From Psychromonas marina (GTDB lineage Bacteria; Pseudomonadota; Gammaproteobacteria; Enterobacterales; Psychromonadaceae), in assembly GCF_030161115.1 (NCBI RefSeq), contig NZ_BSPQ01000002.1, positions 280,318 to 344,317 on the forward strand: a stretch of 64,000 nt of DNA, in the 5' to 3' direction. The translations under genes were made by a program, and so were the position numbers. Positions 32,974 to 42,049 of this stretch are shown here, piece after piece (position 1 is the first letter of the stretch; each line of letters begins with the position of its first letter). The notes beneath the pieces are model-generated. The model was not told where the DNA came from. It saw only the letters and a program-made list of their open reading frames with translations, and did not search any database.

Positions 32974-33744
32974 ATGCTAGATAACGTCCGTATCATTCTA
33001 ATCGGTACTTCTCACCCTGGTAATATTGGCAGCGCAGCGCGTGCAATGAAAACAATGGGTTTATCTAATTTAGTGTTAGTAGATCCTGAATGTGAAATCG
33101 ATGGTAAATCTGTTGCGTTATCGGCGGGAGCGGGTGACGTACTTAAAAACCACCAACGCTTTGATACATTAGATGAAGCAATTGCAGACTGTGGCTTAGT
33201 GATCGGTGCAAGTGCACGCCCACGTACACTAGATTGGCCAATGCTAGATCCGCGTGAAATGGGTGAGCAAGCAGTTATCGAAGGTCAAAAACACCCGATT
33301 GCACTGGTGTTTGGTCGTGAAAATAGCGGTTTAACTAATGAAGAGCTACAAAAATGTAATTTTCATGTGTTTATTCCTGCAAATCCAGAATATAGCTCGT
33401 TAAATCTAGCAATGGCGGTACAAACATTAAGTTATGAAATTCGCATGGCGTTTTTATCTTCAAAGGCTTATCCAGAGCAAGTAGAAGAGTACCCGCTTGC
33501 AGATGAAATTGAAGGTATGTTTAAGCATCTTGAGCAAACTTTAATTGATACACGCTTTATCGTTCCCGCGCATCCCGGCCTAGTTATGACGAAACTTCGT
33601 CGCTTCTTTAACCGTGCACGCCCTGAAGTCGTTGAGTTACGTATGTGGCGCGGCGTCTTCAGTAGCATCCAAAAGTCATTGATCTCGTTACAAAAAGAAG
33701 AAAAAGTGGCAGAGAAAAATAACGAAATAGAAGACAAAAAATAA
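32974..33744 (+). CDS. trmJ: tRNA (cytidine/uridine-2'-O-)-methyltransferase TrmJ (256 aa)
   Basis: A SPOUT-class enzyme that methylates the 2'-O of nucleotide 32 in several tRNAs. Family features: [20 protein letters not shown] at the N-terminus, [15 protein letters not shown] (about residues 111-125) and [17 protein letters not shown] (knot region). A C-terminal extension (about 165-256) ends in a charged tail. AAGGA precedes the ATG. It lies just upstream of iscR, as in E. coli. Confidence 0.94.
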   Translation: MLDNVRIILIGTSHPGNIGSAARAMKTMGLSNLVLVDPECEIDGKSVALSAGAGDVLKNHQRFDTLDEAIADCGLVIGASARPRTLDWPMLDPREMGEQAVIEGQKHPIALVFGRENSGLTNEELQKCNFHVFIPANPEYSSLNLAMAVQTLSYEIRMAFLSSKAYPEQVEEYPLADEIEGMFKHLEQTLIDTRFIVPAHPGLVMTKLRRFFNRARPEVVELRMWRGVFSSIQKSLISLQKEEKVAEKNNEIEDKK

Positions 33745-33767
33745 ACTTGACCAAACTTTGTGGTTTT

Positions 33768-33792
33768 TTAGTTGACTATTTTAGTCAGGTAT
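33768..33792 (+). promoter_or_regulatory. Type 1 IscR site over the isc promoter
   Basis: This window matches the type 1 IscR consensus ATASYYGACTRWWWYAGTCRRSTAT (given in two parts: ATASYYGACTRWW and WYAGTCRRSTAT) at all but one position; GACT and AGTC are intact. It covers the -35-like TTGACT (33772-33777), which lies 16 bases from the -10-like TATACT (33794-33799). Holo-IscR should repress here. Confidence 0.85.
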
Positions 33793-33857
33793 TTATACTT
33801 CACTTATAAGTTCATAGGTATGTGACCTTGTTCACCCTCTAATATAAGTGAAGTGTT

Positions 33858-34337
33858 ATGAAACTAACCTCGAAAGGCCGTTATGCGGTGACTGCAATGT
33901 TAGACGTTGCAATTAAAGAACATATGGGCCCAGTGCCATTAGCTGATATTTCTGAGCGCCAAGGGATTTCATTATCCTATTTAGAGCAATTGTTTTCAAA
34001 ACTCCGCAAAAAAGAGTTGGTGAGCAGTGTGCGTGGACCAGGTGGCGGCTATAAATTAGGCAAAACACGTGACGAAATTTCTGTCGCGATGATTATTGAT
34101 GCGGTAAACGAATCTGTTGATGTACGTAAATGTACCGGCGAAAGTGGCTGTAATGAGAATGGCGTGCAATGTTTAACGCACTCACTATGGGAACAACTAA
34201 GCGACCGTATCAGTAGCTTTTTAGATGGTATTACCCTAGAAGAATTAATGGTCACTGACCATGTACAAACGATTTCTGAAATTCAAAATAATAAATTTAA
34301 ACAAACTGCACAATTGGACGTGAAAATCGCTCGATAA
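33858..34337 (+). CDS. iscR: Fe-S cluster regulator IscR (159 aa)
   Basis: An Rrf2-family regulator that carries a [2Fe-2S] cluster and controls Fe-S biogenesis genes. The winged helix covers about residues 1-70 ([20 protein letters not shown] with VRGPGGGY). The cluster ligands are Cys92, Cys98, Cys105 and a nearby His (CLTH); the loop between the second and third cysteine is one residue longer than in E. coli. It heads the isc operon, with its own site over the promoter. Confidence 0.96.
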   Translation: MKLTSKGRYAVTAMLDVAIKEHMGPVPLADISERQGISLSYLEQLFSKLRKKELVSSVRGPGGGYKLGKTRDEISVAMIIDAVNESVDVRKCTGESGCNENGVQCLTHSLWEQLSDRISSFLDGITLEELMVTDHVQTISEIQNNKFKQTAQLDVKIAR

Positions 34338-34352
34338 GTAGTGGAGATAATA

Positions 34353-35567
34353 ATGAAATTACCGATTTACCTTGATTATTCAGCTACAACACCTGTTGAC
34401 CCACGTGTTGCAGCTATCATGATGAAATATTTAACAATGGATGGCGAGTTTGGTAACCCAGCTTCTCGCTCACACCGCTTTGGATGGCAAGCTGAAGAAG
34501 CTGTGGATGTTGCACGTGAGCAAATTGCTGACTTAATTAATGCGGATTCGCGTGAAATCGTATTTACCTCTGGTGCGACTGAATCAAATAACCTTGCTAT
34601 AAAAGGTGCTGCACACTTTTACGGTAAAAAAGGTAAGCACATCATTACCGCTAAAACTGAGCATAAAGCAGTATTAGATACCTGTCGCCAATTAGAGCGT
34701 GAAGGTTATGAAGTCACTTATTTAGAACCAGGCAGTGATGGTATTGTTACACCAGAACAGCTAAAAGCTGCATTGCGTGAAGATACCGTTTTAGTATCAC
34801 TGATGCATGTTAATAACGAAATTGGTGTTATTCAAGATATTGCAGCGTTTGGTGAAATTTGCCGTGCAAATAAAGTTGTTCTGCACGTTGATGCTGCGCA
34901 AAGTGCCGGTAAAATTGAAATTGACGTGCAAAACATGAAAGTCGATTTAATCTCTTTCTCTGCGCATAAAATATATGGTCCGAAAGGCATCGGTGCACTT
35001 TATGTTTCTCGTAAACCTCGTATTCGTCTTGAAGGACAGATGCACGGTGGCGGACATGAACGTGGTATGCGCAGTGGTACATTACCAACGCATCAAATCG
35101 TAGCAATGGGTGAAGCATTCCGTATTGCTAAAGAAGAGATGGTTGAAGAAAATGAACGTCTTCTAAAACTACGTACACGTCTGTTAGACGGTGTAAGTGA
35201 TATGGAAGAAGTCTACGTGAATGGTTCGATGGATCATCGTATTGCAGGTAACATTAACATCAGCTTTAACTACGTTGAAGGTGAATCATTAGTAATGGCA
35301 TTGAAAGACTTAGCCGTTTCTTCTGGTAGTGCATGTACATCTGCAAGCTTAGAGCCATCATATGTTTTACGTGCCATTGGTCGTGATGACGAATTAGCAC
35401 ATAGTTCAATCCGTTTCAGTATTGGTCGTTTCACCACTGAAGAAGAGATTGACTACGCAATTAAAATTATCCGTGAAAATATCGGTAAGTTGCGTGACAT
35501 GTCGCCACTATGGGATATGTACAAAGAAGGCATTGATATTAACAGTATTGAGTGGTCTCACCACTAA
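34353..35567 (+). CDS. iscS: Cysteine desulfurase IscS (404 aa)
   Basis: A PLP enzyme that takes sulfur from cysteine and delivers it to IscU, TusA and others. Seen: [13 protein letters not shown] at the N-terminus, [21 protein letters not shown], the PLP lysine in [12 protein letters not shown], and the catalytic cysteine loop [15 protein letters not shown] (about residues 323-337). From ATG 34353, with GGAG upstream, the length is exactly that of E. coli IscS; the frame opens four codons earlier at a GTG. Confidence 0.97.
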   Translation: MKLPIYLDYSATTPVDPRVAAIMMKYLTMDGEFGNPASRSHRFGWQAEEAVDVAREQIADLINADSREIVFTSGATESNNLAIKGAAHFYGKKGKHIITAKTEHKAVLDTCRQLEREGYEVTYLEPGSDGIVTPEQLKAALREDTVLVSLMHVNNEIGVIQDIAAFGEICRANKVVLHVDAAQSAGKIEIDVQNMKVDLISFSAHKIYGPKGIGALYVSRKPRIRLEGQMHGGGHERGMRSGTLPTHQIVAMGEAFRIAKEEMVEENERLLKLRTRLLDGVSDMEEVYVNGSMDHRIAGNINISFNYVEGESLVMALKDLAVSSGSACTSASLEPSYVLRAIGRDDELAHSSIRFSIGRFTTEEEIDYAIKIIRENIGKLRDMSPLWDMYKEGIDINSIEWSHH

Positions 35568-35686
35568 AAATTGATTGATGCTTCGCTCTTTCGCTTAACT
35601 ACTGCGTTAGAGGTGCTCACTTGGTACACCAAGCTCCGCGCCTCCGCCTTGTATTGAAACGAAATTGCTTTGCCTCAATTCAATTT
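35568..35686. repeat. Palindromic intergenic element between iscS and iscU
   Basis: The two ends (AAATTGATTGATGC and GCCTCAATTCAATTT) are imperfect inverted repeats. The centre is a strong hairpin around GAGGTGCTCACTTGGT and ACCAAGCTCCGCGCCTC. It makes this spacer far longer than the few tens of bases usual in isc operons. It looks like a miniature intergenic repeat inserted in the operon. Confidence 0.65.
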
Positions 35687-35740
35687 AATGTATTTAAGAA
35701 ACTGTTTTAGAAAGATTAAATTAAATAAAGGAATAAGATC

Positions 35741-36121
35741 ATGGCTTACAGCGAAAAAGTAATAGATCATTACGAAAATCCACGTAACGTGGGTTCATTT
35801 GATAAAGATGATAAGAGTGTTGCAACCGGTATGGTTGGCGCACCAGCATGTGGCGATGTGATGAAACTGCAACTTAAAATCGACGACAATGGCGTGATTG
35901 AAGATGCAAAATTCAAAACATATGGTTGTGGTAGTGCAATCGCTTCTAGCTCATTAGTAACTGAATGGGTTAAAGGCAAAACACTAGACGAAGCGGCGAG
36001 CATTACTAATACTCAAATTACCGCTGAGCTGGCTTTACCACCAGTAAAAATCCATTGCTCTATTCTTGCAGAAGATGCAATTAAAGCAGCAATTGATGAC
36101 TACAAAAGTAAAAACGCTTAA
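35741..36121 (+). CDS. iscU: Fe-S scaffold protein IscU (126 aa)
   Basis: IscU receives sulfur from IscS and assembles [2Fe-2S] clusters before transfer with the help of HscA/HscB. The three cluster cysteines are seen in GAPACGDVMKL, TYGCGSAIASSS and VKIHCSILAEDA. The HscA-recognition motif LPPVK is present just before the third. Length is close to E. coli IscU (128). Confidence 0.97.
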   Translation: MAYSEKVIDHYENPRNVGSFDKDDKSVATGMVGAPACGDVMKLQLKIDDNGVIEDAKFKTYGCGSAIASSSLVTEWVKGKTLDEAASITNTQITAELALPPVKIHCSILAEDAIKAAIDDYKSKNA

Positions 36122-36145
36122 TAAGCAGAGTTAAAGGAGTCTATT

Positions 36146-36469
36146 TTGGCTATCACAATGACAGAGCCAGCGGCACAACATGTTGCTAATTTTCTTGCTA
36201 ATCGTGGCAAGGGCATAGGTTTACGTTTAGGCGTGAAAACTTCTGGCTGCTCAGGCATGGCTTATGTACTTGAGTTTGTAGATGTATTAAACGAAGACGA
36301 TGAAATGTTCACCGACAAAGGTGTTAGCATTATCGTTGATAAAAAAAGTCTTGTTTACCTTAATGGCACCGAGCTTGATTTTGTCAAAGAGGGGCTTAAC
36401 GAAGGCTTCGAATTTAACAACCCAAACACCGATGGTGAGTGTGGTTGTGGCGAAAGCTTCAGCGTTTAA
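36146..36469 (+). CDS. iscA: A-type Fe-S carrier IscA (107 aa)
   Basis: An A-type carrier delivering Fe-S clusters to apo-proteins. The conserved cysteines are in [14 protein letters not shown] (about residue 35) and GECGCGESF (near residues 99 and 101). Translation starts at TTG 36146, supported by AAAGGAG upstream and by alignment with the 107-residue E. coli protein; an ATG four codons later is less likely. Confidence 0.96.
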   Translation: MAITMTEPAAQHVANFLANRGKGIGLRLGVKTSGCSGMAYVLEFVDVLNEDDEMFTDKGVSIIVDKKSLVYLNGTELDFVKEGLNEGFEFNNPNTDGECGCGESFSV

Positions 36470-36558
36470 TTGATATTTTGGAAAGTAAGGCTGTAAATGA
36501 TTACTTTCCAATTCTCCTCCCTGTTATTATTCACTCTTTTTCATAGTAGGATCTTACT

Positions 36559-37068
36559 TTGAATTACTTCCAACTTTTCTCTCTGCCTGAAACCTTTTCT
36601 GTCGATAAAAGCGTGCTTGCTAATACCTATCGTGAACTGCAAAAGCAGTATCATCCCGATAAATTTGTGATGCTTTCAGACGCAGAGCGATTAACCGCAA
36701 TGCAAAAAAGCACCGAAATTAATGATGCTTATGAAACGCTAAAGAATAGCTGTTTACGCGCACAATACCTGCTGTTATTAGCAGGGCTTGATATCGCTTT
36801 AGAGCAACGTACTCTGCAAGATACCGACTTTTTAATGCAGCAGATGATGTGGCGCGAACAGATTGAGTCTTTCAGCGAAGATGATGAAGATGAAATCGAC
36901 GCATTCAGCGCTAATATACAACAGCAAGTGAATGATTTAGAATCAAACATTGGACAACAGTTACAGGAAGAAGCACTTGAAGCAACCGCGAATAGTGTTC
37001 GTAAATTAAAATTTATGCTTAAACTGCAAACTGAAATTGAGCAACTTGAAGAGAAGCTCTTCGACTAA
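36559..37068 (+). CDS. hscB: Co-chaperone HscB (169 aa)
   Basis: A J-domain protein that brings IscU to HscA and stimulates its ATPase. The J-domain (about residues 1-75) has the HPD motif in QKQYHPDKF; the C-terminal helical IscU-binding domain ends SVRKLKFMLKL. The start is TTG 36559 by alignment with E. coli HscB (MDYFTLF). The middle has an acidic run (FSEDDEDEIDAF) not typical of E. coli. Confidence 0.94.
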   Translation: MNYFQLFSLPETFSVDKSVLANTYRELQKQYHPDKFVMLSDAERLTAMQKSTEINDAYETLKNSCLRAQYLLLLAGLDIALEQRTLQDTDFLMQQMMWREQIESFSEDDEDEIDAFSANIQQQVNDLESNIGQQLQEEALEATANSVRKLKFMLKLQTEIEQLEEKLFD

Positions 37069-37089
37069 GAATTTAAGGTTATAATTGTT

Positions 37090-38946
37090 ATGGCATTACT
37101 TCAAATTGCAGAGCCGGGATTATCGGCTGCACCACATCAGCATAAACTCGCTGTTGGTATCGATTTAGGCACCACTAACTCACTGGTAGCAACCGTACGT
37201 AGTGGTGTTGCAAGTGCATTAGTTGATGAAAATGATCAAGATATGCTGCCCTCGGTCATTCATTACGGTGAAGACAATCAAATATTGACTGGTCTCGCAG
37301 CACAACAAAAATTGATTACTGATCCGCTTAATACCCTGGTATCAGTTAAACGATTAATTGGTAAATCTTTGGCTGAACTTGATCAAACCCACACGGCTTA
37401 TCAGTTTAGTGCGCACGAAAGTGGCCTTGCACAAATTGTAACGCGCAGTGGTGTGATTAATGCGGTGCAGGCTTCGAGCGAAATTTTAAAAACACTTAAA
37501 CAGCGTGCAACAGAGAGTTTAAAAGGTGAGCTTGATGGTGTGGTCATTACCGTACCTGCTTATTTTGATGATGCTCAACGCCAAGGCACTAAAGATGCTG
37601 CGCGCTTAGCTGGCTTGCATGTATTACGTCTATTAAACGAGCCTACAGCTGCTGCGATTGCTTACGGATTAGATTCTGGTCAAGAGGGCGTGATTGCCGT
37701 TTATGATTTAGGCGGTGGTACTTTTGATATCTCGGTTTTACGCTTACATAAAGGCGTATTTGAAGTATTAGCAACCGGTGGTGATTCGGCACTTGGCGGT
37801 GATGATTTTGACCATACGATTGTTGAATGGATCAAATCTGAAGCCAATATCAGTGGTGAATTAAGCCCAGAACTTCAGCAAGAGTTATTACAAGTAGCTC
37901 GCGCCGCGAAACAACAGTTAAGTGCGCAAGAACAAGTCGATATTAACCTAACGACGATTGAAGTCGCGCTTACTTTAACTAAAGCTAGCTTTGAACGTTT
38001 GATTGAAAAGTTAGTTAAAAAAACATTACGTGCGTGTAAACGTGCCGTCAAAGATGCGCAAATTTCGTTAGATGAAATTGTACAGGTCGTGATGGTCGGT
38101 GGCTCTACACGTGTACCATTAGTGCGTGAAAAGGTCAGTGAATTCTTTAAACGTGAAGTATTAACATCGATTGATCCTGATAAAGTAGTGGCTATTGGTG
38201 CATCTATTCAAGCCGATATTTTAGTTGGTAATAAACCAGATTCTGAAATGTTATTGCTGGATGTTTTACCACTTTCACTTGGCCTTGAAACCATGGGCGA
38301 GCTAGTGGAAAAGGTTATTCCGCGTAATACCACTATCCCGGTGGCGCGCGCGCAAGAGTTTACGACCTTCAAAGATGGTCAAACAGCGATGTTGATCCAT
38401 GTTTTACAGGGTGAGCGTGAGCAAGTTAAAGATTGTCGTTCGTTAGCACGTTTTGTATTAACTGATATTCCACCAATGGCGGCTGGGGCTGCACATATTC
38501 GTGTGACCTTCCAAGTAGATGCCGATGGCTTATTGAGTGTGACTGCGATGGAAAAATCATCGGGTGTACAAGCTAATATTGAAGTTAAACCCTCTTACGG
38601 TTTAAGCGATGCACAGGTGATGGAGATGTTAAGTGCTTCGCAAACCTTTGCACAACAAGATATCGACGCGCGTATGTTGATCGAGCAACAGGTTGAAGTT
38701 AAACGTGTGATTGAAAACCTTGAAGGGGCACTTGAAAAAGATGGTCATCAACTTCTTGATGATGGTGAGTTCCAAGTGATTAAAGACAATATCGACGTGT
38801 TAGCTAAAATTGGTCAAGGTACAGATGTTGCTGCGATTAAAGAAGCGTTAAAAGCGATTGATAAGTTAACTGATCATTATGCATCATTAAGAATGGATGC
38901 ATCGATTAAAGCCGCTTTAACAGGGCAATCGGTTGATACAATATAA
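37090..38946 (+). CDS. hscA: Fe-S chaperone HscA (618 aa)
   Basis: A specialised Hsp70 that drives cluster release from IscU. The ATPase domain (about residues 18-380) shows [28 protein letters not shown] and [14 protein letters not shown]; the substrate-binding domain follows (about 390-520), with a helical lid at the C-terminus. Length matches E. coli HscA (616). Confidence 0.96.
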   Translation: MALLQIAEPGLSAAPHQHKLAVGIDLGTTNSLVATVRSGVASALVDENDQDMLPSVIHYGEDNQILTGLAAQQKLITDPLNTLVSVKRLIGKSLAELDQTHTAYQFSAHESGLAQIVTRSGVINAVQASSEILKTLKQRATESLKGELDGVVITVPAYFDDAQRQGTKDAARLAGLHVLRLLNEPTAAAIAYGLDSGQEGVIAVYDLGGGTFDISVLRLHKGVFEVLATGGDSALGGDDFDHTIVEWIKSEANISGELSPELQQELLQVARAAKQQLSAQEQVDINLTTIEVALTLTKASFERLIEKLVKKTLRACKRAVKDAQISLDEIVQVVMVGGSTRVPLVREKVSEFFKREVLTSIDPDKVVAIGASIQADILVGNKPDSEMLLLDVLPLSLGLETMGELVEKVIPRNTTIPVARAQEFTTFKDGQTAMLIHVLQGEREQVKDCRSLARFVLTDIPPMAAGAAHIRVTFQVDADGLLSVTAMEKSSGVQANIEVKPSYGLSDAQVMEMLSASQTFAQQDIDARMLIEQQVEVKRVIENLEGALEKDGHQLLDDGEFQVIKDNIDVLAKIGQGTDVAAIKEALKAIDKLTDHYASLRMDASIKAALTGQSVDTI

Positions 38947-39022
38947 ATAGTCAGGTGTTGGCCTGAGCATCTGTTTTGTCGCCACACATAAAATTAAAAG
39001 TTAAATTATAAAGGTTATTGGA

Positions 39023-39361
39023 ATGCCAAAAGTAATATTTTTACCTCATGAAGAGTTATGCCCAGAGGGTCTTGTTGTTGAAGCGAAAGAGGGCGATACG
39101 GTGTTAGATCTCGCGCTAGAGAACCATATCCATATTGAACACGCCTGTGAAAAATCATGTGCTTGTACAACTTGTCATGTGATTGTGCGTGAAGGTTTTG
39201 ATTCCCTTGAAGAGAGTGACGAACTTGAAGACGATATGCTTGATAAAGCATGGGGTCTTGAACCTGATTCACGCCTTGGTTGCCAAGCCTGCGTGAAAGA
39301 TGAAGATCTGGTTATCGAGATTCCAAAATATACGGTTAATATCGTGTCAGAAAATCATTAA
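39023..39361 (+). CDS. fdx: [2Fe-2S] ferredoxin Fdx (112 aa)
   Basis: The isc-type ferredoxin that supplies electrons for cluster assembly. The four ligands are in CEKSCACTTCHV (three of them, about residues 42-51) and GCQACV (the fourth). Length matches the E. coli protein (111). It ends the contiguous isc block; iscX, which directly follows in E. coli, is found 2.4 kb further on. Confidence 0.96.
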   Translation: MPKVIFLPHEELCPEGLVVEAKEGDTVLDLALENHIHIEHACEKSCACTTCHVIVREGFDSLEESDELEDDMLDKAWGLEPDSRLGCQACVKDEDLVIEIPKYTVNIVSENH

Positions 39362-39398
39362 TCTTTAGCGGTTAATGCTTTTAAAAAGCACTATAGGG

Positions 39399-39419
39399 CG
39401 TTTATCTTGTAAACGTTTT
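39399..39419 (+). terminator. Probable terminator after fdx
   Basis: CGTTTA and TAAACG form a 6-bp stem with a 5-base loop, followed by TTTTA and a further T-rich tract. Confidence 0.5.
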
Positions 39420-39519
39420 ATGGTGTTTTTTTGTTTTTACGCAGTAGTTCGTCAAGCTAATCCCTGTGCTGAGCCGACAACGCTGATTGATTTTTTAACG
39501 GATATCAAGTGAGCGCTTA

Positions 39520-40704
39520 TTAGTTTTCTTGTAATTCTGGGCAGTTAAAGCCGCGAATAATATTCATTAGGGTAATGCCCGAAAATAGTAAGATAACACC
39601 AGAAAGGTGCCAAGCTTGGGCTAATCCAAGCTGCATTAACCCCATACTAACGATAGCAGAAACGATCATTTGACCACCACCCGACATCGCAGCCGCAGCT
39701 CCTGCATTTTCTTTGTAGGGTTGCATCACCAGAGACTGAGAGCAAGGCAGTGCGATACCGTTACCGACGATCATCCAAAACACACCTAGCATTAAATAAA
39801 GCGGCTCAACGGGACAAAAGAATAACCACAATGCCGAGATCAGGTGTAAAAATGGTGTGCAAAGCAGCATTTTTTTATTCCCGATTTTTACTCTGAAACG
39901 GTTACATATTGTCGCGCCACATAATAGACCTAAGGCGGGGATTAATGCCCATAATGCATATTCATCGGATTCCATTCCTATCTGGTCTTGCATGATAAAT
40001 GGCATCAATGAAACGGAGGTGATCATTAAGCTAAAGTTAAGCCAACTGATACTCGCGAAACTGATAAAATATCTTGAACGAAGTAATTGTGCATACTGTG
40101 TGAGCATCTTTTTAGGAGAGGGGATTGGCTTATATTCCGTGACTGTTTCTTTAAACTTTAAAAGCAGCACACAGAACGCAATCAGCACATAGGCGAGTAA
40201 CGAGATAAACACCATTTGCCAGCCAAAATAGACGTTAATAAAACCACCAATGATCGGCGCGATTAAAGGTGTAATGGAAGCCACCATCATGATATATGAC
40301 AATGCCATTGGCAGTTCGCTACCACTAAATTTATCGCGTACAGTAGCCCGAGCAAGCACCGCACAACAGCCTGTACCTAACCCCTGTAAAAACCGTCCCA
40401 GCACCATACCTTGAAAGGAATCTGCTTGTAATATAATGGTCAATAAACCACAAATGGCAATCAGCAGCCCGACCAATAGTACGCGTTTTCTACCTAATGA
40501 ATCTGAAATTGGACCATACAGAAACTGTGAAGGACCAAAACCAAGCAGGTAAACCCCGACCAGTAACTGTGCTTCCTCTACGCTAATTGCAAAATCTTTT
40601 GCAATCCAAGGCAATGCTGGCATCACAAGCCCCATGCTCAGTTGTCCAATACTGATAACGAGGCAAGCGAGTAAGATGCTCTTGATATTAAATTTAAACG
40701 TCAC
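39520..40704 (-). CDS. MFS drug efflux pump, Bcr/CflA or EmrD-like (394 aa)
   Basis: A 12-span major facilitator of the drug:H+ antiporter-1 type. Signature segments: GPISDSLGRKRVLLVG (loop 2-3 motif, about residues 62-77), LGRFLQGLGTGCCAVLARA and APIIGGFINVYFGWQMVF (motif C region). It resembles Bcr/CflA-type and Vibrio EmrD-like pumps; the substrate is unknown. It is transcribed against the isc and iscX-pepB genes and lies between them, so it is part of an interruption of the ancestral order. Confidence 0.85.
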   Translation of the reverse strand: MTFKFNIKSILLACLVISIGQLSMGLVMPALPWIAKDFAISVEEAQLLVGVYLLGFGPSQFLYGPISDSLGRKRVLLVGLLIAICGLLTIILQADSFQGMVLGRFLQGLGTGCCAVLARATVRDKFSGSELPMALSYIMMVASITPLIAPIIGGFINVYFGWQMVFISLLAYVLIAFCVLLLKFKETVTEYKPIPSPKKMLTQYAQLLRSRYFISFASISWLNFSLMITSVSLMPFIMQDQIGMESDEYALWALIPALGLLCGATICNRFRVKIGNKKMLLCTPFLHLISALWLFFCPVEPLYLMLGVFWMIVGNGIALPCSQSLVMQPYKENAGAAAAMSGGGQMIVSAIVSMGLMQLGLAQAWHLSGVILLFSGITLMNIIRGFNCPELQEN

Positions 40705-41132
40705 GATGGGGTGCCTTAAGATAAGTAGCTGAATAAGCCATTTTGCCTATTGTATCAATGTAATAGATATAGTTGTGAAGTTTTTTGAGGAGAGAGTTTT
40801 CAATTTTACCAAGGAATTTATTGTGCCTATTTCGCTGAAGTTTGTTACATCTGTATTGTGGTTAGTTGGTCAAACTTATTCTGTCTGTGATTGAGCATAA
40901 TTGACCGTATTAAACGCTGTAAATGAATGAATAATAAAACATCTTCTATTGTATAAGCTGAACTACGAATATAGCTCCCTTAACATCTCCTTATACTAAT
41001 ATGACCAAGTATTGAGTTAGGTTGATATAAATACCTACTTGTAGGATTCCATGCGTCATATGCGATATCGATAATGACAGGCTGCCCCGTATACTTCTGC
41101 GCATAAACATCTAAACCGCAAAAGGTAACAAA
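40705..41132. other. Gene-free spacer between the MFS pump and the glycine-zipper gene
   Basis: About 430 bases, AT-rich. It must hold two divergent promoters, but I see no defined operator, RNA gene or plausible small frame. Confidence 0.4.
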
Positions 41133-41540
41133 ATGAACATCATCAAATCGACCACGATTTCAATGCTATTAGTGGCTTTTTCAAGTGCCAGTTTTGCCAA
41201 CGTCATCGTTGATACCCAAAACCTCGATATGCAAAAATATCATGCTGATATGTACGAATGCCAACAACTTTCGCAACAGGTACAGTATGGCGAAACCAAC
41301 TCTGTTGGGCAGGATATGGTTAGCTCAACAGCGAAAGGTGCGGTAATTGGTGCTGCTGGTGGTGCTATCAGTGGCGGCAGTGGTTCGAAAGGTGCAAAGA
41401 TAGGTGCTGGAGTTGGTATTGTTAGTGGCCTACTAAGACATGGTGCAGAGAAGCGTAATGCTAATGCACAGTATAGTAATGAGCAGCATAGTGTAATGCA
41501 CAACTGCCTTGTTGGTCGCGGTTATACCGTGCTTAATTAA
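41133..41540 (+). CDS. Exported glycine-zipper protein (135 aa)
   Basis: A signal peptide (MNIIKSTTISMLLVAFSSASFA) precedes a short mature protein. The centre is a glycine zipper, GAVIGAAGGAISGGSGSKGA (about residues 68-87) continuing GAGVGIVSGLL, of the kind that inserts in or associates with the outer membrane. Two cysteines (in YECQQL and HNCLVGRGY) could form a disulfide that brackets the zipper. Function is unknown. It has its own terminator and lies in the interruption between fdx and iscX. Confidence 0.75.
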   Translation: MNIIKSTTISMLLVAFSSASFANVIVDTQNLDMQKYHADMYECQQLSQQVQYGETNSVGQDMVSSTAKGAVIGAAGGAISGGSGSKGAKIGAGVGIVSGLLRHGAEKRNANAQYSNEQHSVMHNCLVGRGYTVLN

Positions 41541-41566
41541 TTCATCGCATTATCAAATAAACACTT

Positions 41567-41590
41567 CGGAGCTTAACGGCTCCGTTTTTT
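41567..41590 (+). terminator. Rho-independent terminator of the glycine-zipper gene
   Basis: CGGAGC and GCTCCG pair around a 6-base loop and are followed by TTTTTT. Confidence 0.88.
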
Positions 41591-41781
41591 CATCTTGTTA
41601 CTGCGATATCAATGTTCCTAACTCATAACTCGTAGCCTGTATCTCGCAACTCATCTGCTCAATATAACCCCTTGCCATTATTGCATAGTTAGCGTTTAAT
41701 AATAACGTGTTAGTCAATGGTGAGTTACCGACCATAACAGGGAAATTCATCTCATTAGTTGCAGGCGATAAGGAGAACAAT

Positions 41782-41979
41782 ATGACCATACAATGGGTAG
41801 ACTCTTTAGAGATAGCATTAGCATTAATCGACAAATATCCGCTACAAGATCCGCAACAGGTGCGTTTCACAGACCTGCGTGATTGGGTGTTAGCGTTAGA
41901 TGAATTTAGCGATGATCCAGCGCATTGCAGCGAACGAATCCTAGAAGCGATTCAACAATGCTGGATCGATGAGATCTAA
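41782..41979 (+). CDS. iscX: Fe-S assembly protein IscX (65 aa)
   Basis: A small acidic protein that binds iron and IscS and tunes cluster assembly. It aligns along its length with E. coli IscX (66 aa): WVDSLEIALALIDKYP, VRFTDLRDWV and the acidic DEFSDDPAHCSERILEAI. The frame opens at 41707, but ATG 41782 with AAGGAG upstream gives the family length. It is directly upstream of pepB, as in E. coli, but separated from fdx by two unrelated genes. Confidence 0.92.
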   Translation: MTIQWVDSLEIALALIDKYPLQDPQQVRFTDLRDWVLALDEFSDDPAHCSERILEAIQQCWIDEI

Positions 41980-42001
41980 TATCGCTAGTAAATAAGTTAA
42001 A

Positions 42002-42032
42002 TAAACGCAGGCCTTTGGTTTGCGTTTTTGTT
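42002..42032 (+). terminator. Possible terminator between iscX and pepB
   Basis: AAACGCA pairs with TGCGTTT and is followed by TTGTTTT. It ends about 17 bases before the pepB start, so pepB may be expressed by read-through or its own promoter. Confidence 0.6.
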
Positions 42033-42049
42033 TTAAAAAAGGAATAAAA

